From contig JAKZAP010000010.1 in the NCBI GenBank assembly GCA_023053575.1, positions 13,539,225-13,603,224 on the forward strand: DNA of 64,000 nucleotides, written 5' to 3'. Of this stretch, positions 55,085 through 64,000 are shown in pieces; positions within the stretch are counted from its first letter, which is position 1, and every line of letters begins with the position of its first letter. The notes under the pieces were generated by a model. The model was not told the origin of the DNA, did no database searches, and worked only from the letters and a program-made list of their open reading frames with translations. The position numbers and the translations under genes are program-made. This stretch comes from Branchinecta lynchi. Lineage: Eukaryota > Arthropoda > Branchiopoda > Anostraca > Branchinectidae.

Positions 55085-55245
55085 GGATCGCTAAACGGAT
55101 CCGTCAGCTGCATTTAACTAGAGTTATATTTCGGACCTTCTTGGTAAGGGTCCTCTTCTGGCTCAAGCTGGAAAATGAAGTGGAACCGTTTTGCATTGCA
55201 AGATATGATTCGCAGTCAGCTTGGAGTGAAGGAATATCCATAACT
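55085..55245 (-). mobile_element. Hammerhead element, subfamily B
   Basis: CTAAACGGATCCGTCAGCTG at the left, ribozyme in the middle, then TGGAACCGTTTTGCATTGCA and CAGTCAGCTTGGAGTGAAGG at the right, an overall layout like 34379-34560. Confidence 0.6.
55121..55164 (-). ncRNA. Hammerhead motif, subfamily B, core mutated
   Basis: Minus strand: GAGC, CAGAAGA (U4 replaced by A), stem II largely intact, GAAATATA, then ACTC in place of GCTC. Probably inactive. Confidence 0.5.
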
Positions 55246-55429
55246 ATCTAGGCTAAAGTTTCCCAGTTCGTGACTTTTTTATTGCATTTTGGTGAAGAGA
55301 GTTTACGCGTCAACTCGGAGTAGTGTTTCCGGTCGTACTTTAATCCGCTAGAAGCGCTGAACGGAAAAATGCAAATTCGCGAAAACATCCTTAAAGTTTA
55401 ACTAACAAGTGCTGAGATAGGACATTCAG

Positions 55430-55850
55430 TTCTCCATCACTTATCCACTTGAACAGGCTTGAAGACACGCTGGAAATGCGTTAGTTCGTTGCTCCACTTT
55501 TCACGAATAATTGATTTTCGACTTTCCCTGTCCCTTCGACTTTCCCTGTGAGATTCTTGGTACCTCTATGCGCTTGTACTTGTGTTGCATGCTTGACGAA
55601 ATGTAAGTGCTCCAACAGTGAGCAGTGATTACCTTGCTCACCACTGAAAAGCCGCGTCTGTGTTGAGATTAAAATTTTCCGCGCGTGTAGTAGAACTTCT
55701 TGTTGTGGGGACGGCCGTAGATATTCTGAACGTCACACTAAGCATATAGAGAAAAATAGAAAAAAAAATCCCTTAACAGAATCCAAATAATTGAGTGTAT
55801 TCGATCAAACGATACAAAAATAAGTTAGCTTTTCAGTTTAGCTTTAACCC
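55430..55850 (+). repeat. Dispersed repeat, copy 3 of the 15.2-kb family
   Basis: CACTTATCCACTTGAACAGG, GGTACCTCTATGCGCTTGTA and AAAAGCCGCGTCTGTGTTGA appear in the same order as at 15225. Confidence 0.65.
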
Positions 55851-56092
55851 TGGTTCCGACAGAACGTGAATCTTTTTCCGCGTACGAATTGAGAAGCGAC
55901 GCTATAAAACTCGACTTAAAATTGAAACAGCGCGGCACGGATTTTGTAACCTAATGACGCGGATCTTTCGCTTGTGATGCGGAATTCGCGTTCGGCGGAT
56001 ACCCTGCTAATAGCTTGCCGCGCGAACACTGTTAGTCCGTTCGGACGTCAACAGCCAACCACCTCTGACCATTTTTTTTTGTTTTCCTTCAG

Positions 56093-56359
56093 CGTCTGTC
56101 TTGTTTGGACAAGACCAAGATAACAGCATCGCTTGCGCAGTTCATGCCCGTTGAAAGTGAGGAAACGGAAGAGCTTCCCGAAGAGCCAATTTCTAGGGCT
56201 GAGGCAGTTGATCCGGACGCTCAGGAATCCCTTCTGGCAAATGAGGGGCTTGCGTCCGGTACTGATCTGGAAATTTTGAAATCCGGTAATCATGTTGACA
56301 AAAAATCGGGGGCAGACGAAGAGCATCAGTCGAGTGTGTTGGCCTCCGAAGATCTGTAG
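56093..56359 (+). CDS. COG8 exon 7 (terminal) and stop
   Basis: Acceptor TTTGTTTTCCTTCAG, phase 0, 88 codons and TAG. It opens RLSCLDKTKITASLAQFMPV, which corresponds to the last conserved block of COG8, then becomes an acidic low-complexity tail (ESEETEELPEEPISRAEAVD). The unconserved acidic C-terminus is usual in the family. The seven placed exons total about 590 codons; human COG8 is about 612, so little more than the N-terminus is missing. No clear AATAAA signal follows within 300 bases. Confidence 0.9.
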   Translation, partial: RLSCLDKTKITASLAQFMPVESEETEELPEEPISRAEAVDPDAQESLLANEGLASGTDLEILKSGNHVDKKSGADEEHQSSVLASEDL

Positions 56360-56630
56360 GTTGGTGGTTTTGAAGAATGGATTTGTGATTTCGCTTTTAA
56401 CGGTGGTTGTGGTTATTTTATAAGTAAAGATACCGCGTAAACCTAGCAGTGCTACTAAGAATTCTAAAAGTATTCACCCACCGTGACTGTCTCACTGATA
56501 CATGCGGTAATTACTTCGACAGAGCACCAATATTCACAGTATCACGTCCGCAAAATTTCAAAAGTAATCCCTCAAGGACACGTCGTGTCTATAATGCAAC
56601 CTTCTTCGTAATTGCATTCATTAATTCTCA
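56360..56630. other. COG8 3' UTR region
   Basis: Unique-looking, no further coding. It should contain the 3' UTR; a poly(A) signal was not found with confidence. Confidence 0.35.
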
Positions 56631-56631
56631 A

Positions 56632-57465
56632 GCCCGGGGACCCAAATTCCATGAATGAATGAATTCCCAAAAAAGCCCTATGGGCCATTGCGGGACAAAA
56701 TATAAAAATAAACAAGCACTCCAACTGCAATGTGCCCATCCAAATATTCAACACACTCAACCCATACTTCTAATAAATAAATAACTATTAAACAAGCTAA
56801 CACCTATCCCTACCACAACATCAACCTACAATAAAACGTTCACGGAGCTCCATGGCAACCTTCAGGAATCTACCCAACCGACGCAACTCTTGGAACACTT
56901 TATACTACCCATCAAGTCTTTCAAAGACCTCTCTTGAATAATCTCCTTACCAAAAACTTCTCTCCTTAGATCCCTCAACTCACTACAAGAACAAACCAAG
57001 TGTTCCACATCTTCATCCATCTTTCCGCATAACGGGCAAAAATAAGGACCAGAACCGCACTTAATTCTCCCAATATATTTTCTTCTCGCACCCACCGGTA
57101 AAGCACCTGCACGAAAACTCACCATCCACTTTGGTTCATCGGGTCCTAAACCAACCTTAAGATAAAGCTCCTCCCCCCATAAATCCTTTGACTGAGCATA
57201 AATCCTCAGAGAAGGGGTCGAGCTCACCTCCCATTGCCACTGCTGAATCTCCTGGTCCATTAACCTTGCCTTCACTACTCTCGTAACCTCACCTACCTCC
57301 AACGACGGTCCAATCCCGTTATTCCATAGCTCACTTACCCCACAATCATCCAAAATCTTCTTAATCAACACCGGCCAAAATTCACGGGAACCATCTTTTA
57401 GGGACTCAAGGTAAGCCGCCTTTAAAATTCTAACTCTAGGTAAACTCAGTTTTTTCTCGCCCGTT
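56632..57465 (-). mobile_element. LINE 3' fragment with (TTCA)n tail
   Basis: The tail GAATTCATTCATTCATGG reads on the minus strand at about 56650. Upstream on the minus strand is a ~200-codon open frame from about 57465 to 56862, a stop, then a ~200-bp 3' UTR. It is truncated at the 5' side where the 57.47-kb dispersed repeat begins. Confidence 0.75.
56862..57465 (-). pseudogene. LINE ORF C-terminus with zinc-binding CCHC motif
   Basis: The frame extends upstream of the nominal start at 57371, through REKKLSLPRVRILKAAYLES, so it is a fragment, not a gene. Near the end it contains CPLCGKMDEDVEHLVCSC (C-x2-C-x8-H-x4-C), the zinc knuckle typical of the C-terminus of non-LTR retrotransposon ORFs, followed by SELRDLRREVFG. 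Confidence 0.8.
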
Positions 57466-57469
57466 AACG

Positions 57470-57650
57470 ATACCTAATAATCTTTGCACTTGCCAAGATT
57501 CACTATTTTCCATCCGCATTATGCTCGCGACGGCTGTTCGCGCCTCATGTTACTGATGCGTAAAACCGGTTATCTGGATTTTACCGTGTTTTTGCTAGAA
57601 GTGATGGGCTTAGAAAAAGGCTTAAAACAGCCAAAGCCGTGGACAGTTTG
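57470..57650 (+). repeat. Dispersed repeat shared with 16.03 kb
   Basis: AACGATACCT, CTTGCCAAGATTCACTA, TTTTTGCTAGAAGTGA and AACAGCCAAAGCCGTGG follow the order at 16028-16210. Confidence 0.55.
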
Positions 57651-58522
57651 CTTAAAGTAGAGTCTAGGTTTACAGTTTTCAAATAGTTTTGAAACAGTAA
57701 ATAGTGCGAGGTGTGCTCTGAGCAAACCAGACATGACTATAGGAAGACAACGCAGAACCACTTCTCCAACAGAATTATCAGTTCTTCGCACTTCAAACAA
57801 GAACAGATAATTAACCCTCCTGAGATTGTTCAATTCCTGCTCCAAGCAGCGTGACTAAAAACATAGCACATTCTCTATACGACTGATGCAAGGGTAGCCT
57901 GGGTATTCTGGAGTCGTGGAATCGGGAGAAAAGAGTGCGATGTGCAAAGGGTTAAAGATCACATTTAAAAACCCAAAGGGAGTAAATGAATGATTGTGTA
58001 GTTTAAACCACTGGACCAAAGTCCATAAGGTAGCCTATAGCAATTCTCCAGCTTTTCTAAATCCCCCCCCCCTGGACCTGAAAGCCGGAAATATACTAAG
58101 CCTCTAAGCCCATGCTTCGCACAAAAGATAAACTCACTCTCCTACCCACAGACTTTTACGCTAATGCAAGCTGAACATTCTCTGGGTATTAATTTTCCAA
58201 GCAAGTAAGTCATTTTTCAAATTAGATTCGGAAACTCTAAGATTGTGTCAAACCGGTATAAGTAGTATATATAGGTTATATTATAGGTTATAAGTATAAC
58301 CGAAAGGCTTTGGTTTCTTCGTATTCAGTTTTTTGTAATCACTCTGTATTTTATCTTTCTGACACTTTTATTCTATTGAAAGAGTGACATATGTAAACTA
58401 CGTAGATGTTACTATAAATACCTGCTTTATTTGCTTATATCGTATAGAAATTGGAGAATATCCGAAAATACAAAGCTCCCGATGTAACAGCAAAACTCCA
58501 GGAGCTTCATGATAACTTATCT
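57651..58522. other. Intergenic stretch
   Basis: No gene or matched repeat recognised. A poly-C run lies near 58064. Confidence 0.35.
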
Positions 58523-58801
58523 GAGCCTTGTTTTTGTTGCGATAGCGCTGCCGCATCGCTGCTGCAGCACTTCTTTGCTTTTGCACAATATGCGTTTTTG
58601 AATTCACTTTCTTTTTGGTTGAAGCGGCACCGCTGATGCATCTTACAGGGAAGCACGGACTTGGTCGGTGAGCAAGTCCGCGATTCTCGAGAAGCGCTGC
58701 CGTCTTCCTCGGAAGCCCTGCAGTAAAAAAACGGATGTAGAAAGTATCAGTCCGGAAGTGGCCAAGAAGTGGACCTGCAGCGTTCAACAAAAACGAGGCT
58801 C
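58523..58801 (+). mobile_element. GAGCCTCG MITE, complete
   Basis: The ends are GAGCCTTGTTTTTGTTGC and AACAAAAACGAGGCTC. Internal GCTGCAGCACTTCTTTGC and GGACTTGGTCGGTGAGCAAG. It is 279 bp with no gene. Confidence 0.8.
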
Positions 58802-58984
58802 TTGACAAGCATATCAACGGATTCGTCCTTATCACGGTCTCACCCGTTTGTTTTGTTGATTTTATGTCTATTTTGTTATTCTAGTGTTTCTCCTGTTATT
58901 TATGTTTTTCTCTTTTTTACTCCACTATCTTCACATTGTTTTTCTGCACTGGGTTACAAATAAATTATTATTATTTTTATTATT

Positions 58985-59210
58985 ATATTTATTTGTAACC
59001 CGCCATTTTTAAAAGCGGAGTATGTGAAAGTAGAGAAATAATAGATAGAGAATGTTCCACCCTACCACCCTGCCAAGCCATAACGATTTTAGCGCCCCCA
59101 GATGGGGGCGATGCGCTCATGGGCGGTACGAGCAGATCAGACATGTCTTTAACAACCGAATAACAGTTTTTTGACAGACAACATTTGAATATTTTGCCAA
59201 GCAATCAGAG
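58985..59210 (-). mobile_element. LINE 3' fragment (51.07-kb family)
   Basis: It shares TATTTGTAACCCGCC, GCGGAGTA and GCGCCCCCAGATGGGGGCGA with 51080-51500. Only the last coding residues and 3' UTR remain. Confidence 0.55.
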
Positions 59211-60794
59211 AGAGCTTGCCGAGCTGATGATTAACGAATCAAGAGAGATCGAAGCATTGGATGCTTTTGACTGTTTGACGAAGGGTTTCAGATACTCACA
59301 TTATCAGATATTGATTTGTCAGCTGACAAAAGTATAATTCACGAAACTTAAGATAGCTATAAAAAATCTAGAGACAACAAAACAAGAAATTCAAATACAC
59401 ATCCGCACTCTCAACCATACCACTTAGTATGTACAACCGGAAAAGTACAAATCTTCGTATAAATATTATAAAGTCCTACAAGTTAGTAATCTAACAAAAA
59501 GTAAAGGTAAAATTACCCCATAACACATTCTGCTAAGAAGGTAGGGCCCATAATATGTTTCAGATTCACCACTCTGTTCAGAAGAAGAATTCTATGGACT
59601 CCTATCGTATTTGCCATACTTTTGCTGGGCGCGACAACACCCAATGCATGGTTACGAGCGAATGGTCTAGAAGCGTGTAACAAAAGGCTCATGATTTTTC
59701 AATCACGCTACCTTTACCCAGTGACATCTTGTAACATTGGTTTCTCGGAGATTTACTTCTCCCTGCGAACCGGCAGATACCACTGCGTCCGTGAGTTACG
59801 AGCGCGATCCGCCCGACAGGGAATATTATGCTGGAGTACCTAGATCGCGCTTAAGGATAATCACAACACTGAAAGTTTAGAGGGGGGGGGGGGTGCGGGG
59901 GAGGGTAACGTGCCCTCGGAATCGCGAGCGGCAACCAAACTATGGTTCACTGGAACCGCTCAGTTTGAGTATTGCGCCATCTGCAAAATGAGTGAAATCT
60001 CATCCAGACCACTTTCGTCTCCTTGACATCCCTTGTGAACAGAGTAGCGAGGGACGAAAAAATTATGGGCCTTTGGTAGCGGTATTATATAAATCACTCT
60101 CACGCACGCCTCTAGCGGTAGAAGTTTGCACAAAAGTCTCGCAGATTATATTTCGCATAGCTTATTTCTTGTGCACTAAGCAGGAAACCGCAAATGAGCT
60201 CTCCATTCAAGCCCTGAAGACACTGACAGAAATCTGAAAAAAAAACCAAATAAACACACAAAATTACGGAAATTGCGTACTTCCACACATAAGACTTACA
60301 GGTAGAATCCTTGTATTAAACTTATTTAGCACGATACCGAGGTCCACAAGCTCGCGTTACGAAGTATATTAGAATCGACCAATCCTTATCTATTCTTTAA
60401 ATAACTAATAATTTCTGAAAGGAACCCTCTTACTTATTCTGATCTTTTTGTCACCCCTAGCTACCTCACGGAATTATAATCTTACAAAAATTCCCCCTTT
60501 CGCCATTGTTATCTACGACTTTTTAGCACTTCTTTGTCCAGGCCGAGTTTTGGCCGTCACGCAACACAAATTTCGCCGAAAGCTTTAAGATCCGCCGACA
60601 ACTCTTTCACACGTCGGACATGAGAAGCTTCAATCATTTTTGAGACTTGTTAGGCCATCAGGTCCATCGTGTGTTTCGGAGTTCATTTCTTTTGCTTGGT
60701 TTTTCCCATTTCTTAACCACGGCACGCAATTTTCAAATATTTTGCGTCCAGCCGCCTTCGTCTTCGTCAGCCGTCTTCGAAGAGCGGGAATCCT
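59211..60794. other. Intergenic stretch
   Basis: No recognised gene. A 12-base G run at about 59881. Short ORFs here carry no recognisable domain. Confidence 0.35.
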
Positions 60795-61075
60795 GAGCCT
60801 CGTTTTTGTTGCACGCTGCAGGTCCGCTCTCGGCCACTTCCGGACTGATTCTTTCTACATCCGTTTTTGCACTGCAGTGCTTCCGAGGAAGACGGCAGCG
60901 CTTCTCGAGAATCGCGGACTTGCTCACCGACCAAGTCCGTGCTTCCCTGCAAGGTGCTGCTGCAGCGCTGCCTCTTCAACCAAGAAGAAAGTGAATCCAA
61001 AAACACATATTGTGCAAAAGCAAAGAAGTGCTGCAGCAGCGATGCGGCAGCGCTATTGCAACAAAAACGAGGCTC
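60795..61075 (-). mobile_element. GAGCCTCG MITE, complete
   Basis: The ends are GAGCCTCGTTTTTGTTGCA and TTGCAACAAAAACGAGGCTC. It is the inverse orientation of 58523-58801. The 169-residue ORF across it reads through the MITE and is not a gene. Confidence 0.82.
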
Positions 61076-61383
61076 TGGATAGATTCGACAAGCTCAAACA
61101 AGAAAATCGCTCATTCCAGATGGCAAGTTTTGGTATTTTCGAAAAATAACATTTCTGATCTACTTCATCGGGAAAGATCATTTCTAGTAAGACCTGTGCT
61201 TTAACGGTAGTAAAAATTCCGAATATTTGCCTTACCGTCCAATACAGCATATCCTAAACAACTGAGCTTACAAATCGTCGAAACAATTTGGCAACAATAA
61301 AACAAAGACAAAAATTGCGAAAATTTTGTCGTACGGCGCATGAGATATACTCGCGGAAGTCACTGGTTAACCATATAGGCTAC

Positions 61384-61687
61384 CGTCAGAAGTTTCATAA
61401 CGGATACCAAAAGAATGCGCGATTACGAAAAATAGCACTAAGGATGTTGACTGTTATGTTTTTAAACGTTAAACATACGAGAAAAACCGAAAGAAAAACA
61501 TCTACTGAATTTTTTGTTTGCATTCACAATACAGTAAAAGTCAGCAGATGCTTTTCGGCGGTTTCACGGCACTTCCCAGCACTGCCCGTTATGCATAACG
61601 TTTGCAAAATCATAGCAGATACCACCCAAGTGCTATCTCTTGAAACTGCGCATATTTGTGTTATCTGTTATGAAACTCCAGACAGTG
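61384..61687. mobile_element. CACTG-CAGAA MITE, diverged copy
   Basis: CGTCAGAAGTTTCATAACGG at the left and GTTATCTGTTATGAAACTCC then AGACAGTG at the right; internal GTCAGCAGATGC as in 16342-16675. A 134-codon ORF covers it and is discounted. Confidence 0.68.
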
Positions 61688-61814
61688 CATGAATCTACAT
61701 CACTGAGCAAATAGTAATAACGTTTTGTTTACTATTCGTCAGCTGAAATCAGTGTTACTTCGCCTATTCATGAAAAGTGTCTTATTTATTACTATTCATG
61801 AAAAGTGAAGAGTA

Positions 61815-61968
61815 CACTGTCAGAAGTTTCATGAAAGATAACACAAGGATGCGCGGTTTCAATAGATAACACGTTTTAATGCGTAAGGTTTGCAAAACAT
61901 AACAGCTAACGTCCTACCTGTTACCTGTTCAAACCGTGCATCCTTATGGTATCTGTTACGAAAATTCG
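61815..61968. mobile_element. CACTG-CAGAA MITE, shortened copy
   Basis: CACTGTCAGAAGTTTCATGA, then CACAAGGATGCGCGGTTTCA, and at the right GTGCATCCTTATGGTATCTG, then TTACGAAAATT. The centre and the right terminus are missing. Confidence 0.68.
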
Positions 61969-62075
61969 CTTAGGTTTCACAGTTGCGTCACTTAAAAGAG
62001 AGACGCTGACACCTCAGATAAATGTTAAAAAGCCACAGGCTACTTACCGGATTGTAAGCCAACTGTGTGACCTCA

Positions 62076-63130
<1,055 letters not shown>

Positions 63131-63768
63131 TTGAGTAGGGGCCTATTTCGCCGGGCACTGAAGTTTAGTACGGATCGTCACAGAATATTTAGGCGGGCTA
63201 CCTTTTTCTGTTTGATTATTTATACGTTGGTCACAGATTTCGTGTCTTCATTGCGGAGACACTTTCGGGATAGGAGTAGGAAACTATCGAAATCCTATCC
63301 TATCCCTTATCATTCATTTTCGCATCAGCATCTTGTCCCGAAATCTGTAATGTAAATTTAGAGAGTACGATGTTGGTAGCGTGCCTGATAGAGCACCTAA
63401 CAGGAAATGAAAATATTATGACAAACATAAATTTTTTTGTATAAGAGATACCATATTTCACTGTGTAGGATGGACCGTGACATATTAGCCCGCACAGAGT
63501 GCGGTATACACAAATAACGCTTCGACTCGCCACGCCATGACGCTCCGCCACGCTTTACGGGCTAATATGTCAAACCGGATTCTACTAAAACACGGAATCC
63601 TTATCCCGAAACAAAATTTTCAAAATAGCTCATCGTTATTTTATTTGAATCTCTCGATTTGAATGATTGGGTTACTAATGCAACGTGTCAGATGCCGGGT
63701 CCTAAATATGAATGAATGAATAATTTTATGAACCCATTCTAAACACAAAGGTTGAGTTCCCCAAATTT
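63131..63768. other. Intergenic stretch
   Basis: No gene recognised. GAATGAATGAATAA near 63710 may be a LINE tail remnant. Confidence 0.35.
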
Positions 63769-64000
63769 AACAATTGTTAACAATCGTTAACTTTACTTCG
63801 GAGCGGAGCTAACTGCAGCTTTAACGATCGTTAACTTTTCCCAGTTCTTAACTTTTTGCAACGATGCTCACCAACCATCGTTACAAAATAGTTGACAATC
63901 GTTAAGCTCAGGAACGGAAATTGTAGGTGGGCGGAGCTTAAATTTTGAAATTAGAAACGTGGAACGCAAAAAGTTAACAACTGTTAACAATTTGTTAACG
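63769..64000. mobile_element. GTTAAC-rich MITE, copy 2, cut by window end
   Basis: It repeats 26485-26693: TTTACTTCGGAGCGGAGCTA, TTTAACGATCGTTAACTTTT, GTAGGTGGGCGGAGCTTAAA, GTTAACAACTGTTAACAA. It adds a CAATTGTTAACAATCGTTAA start not present in copy 1. Confidence 0.68.

Noticed and set aside
60640..61149. 169-residue ORF
   Set aside because: Most of it is translation of the GAGCCTCG MITE at 60795-61075; the same peptide pattern recurs in other frames at other MITE copies.
61288..61692. 134-codon ORF
   Set aside because: Covers the diverged CACTG-CAGAA MITE; no domain.

Overview
This window looks like nuclear DNA from an animal, probably an invertebrate. It holds interrupted genes with GT-AG introns, proteins of two animal families (a TMCC-type membrane protein and COG8), LINE fragments, hammerhead-ribozyme-bearing fragments like those of Penelope-like elements, and a dense load of short inverted-repeat elements. 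No operons, Shine-Dalgarno sites or prokaryotic gene packing are present. I cannot name the clade from the sequence.

Layout. 1-3.7 kb is a foldback element built of ~115-bp tandem units in opposite orientations. 3.7-5.83 kb is repeat DNA: a ribozyme-bearing fragment, a palindrome-rich element and a nested short element. 5.83-6.88 kb holds three plausible short exons ending the reading frame of an unidentified + strand gene. 8.75-10.30 kb is the long, probably last, coding exon of a TMCC-family gene. 18.65-56.36 kb is COG8 on the + strand. Seven consecutive exons with matching phases and splice sites encode about 590 residues, and only the extreme N-terminus is missing. Its introns reach 13.9 and 12.5 kb and hold almost all the recognisable mobile DNA. 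56.6-64 kb is repeat-rich, with a LINE 3' fragment on the minus strand and several MITEs, and no recognised gene.

Mobile DNA. Families with at least two copies here, or with clear termini, include: (1) elements carrying hammerhead ribozyme motifs, nine copies, four with an intact core; (2) elements with TGGGATCCCA-type ends and internal ~134-bp units; (3) ~2-kb elements with TATGGCACTTG-type ends, one holding six 280-bp tandem units; (4) MITEs starting GAGCGTGTTCC, GAGCCTCGTTTTTG, CACTG(A/T)CAGAA, CAGAGGCG, and GTTAAC-rich ones; (5) one TTAA-flanked MITE and one hAT-like MITE with an 8-bp target duplication; (6) five or more 5'-truncated LINE 3' ends, one with a ~44-bp target duplication and one nested inside another.

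The most interesting system is the ribozyme-bearing family. The 44-nt motif has the CUGANGA core, a seven-pair stem II, GAAA, a self-complementary AUAU stem III and an NUH cleavage site, and stem I covaries between two subfamilies. This matches the minimal type I hammerheads known from Penelope-like retroelements. It is therefore a known class of ribozyme in what may be undescribed short elements. I saw no autonomous reverse transcriptase or GIY-YIG ORF for it in the window.
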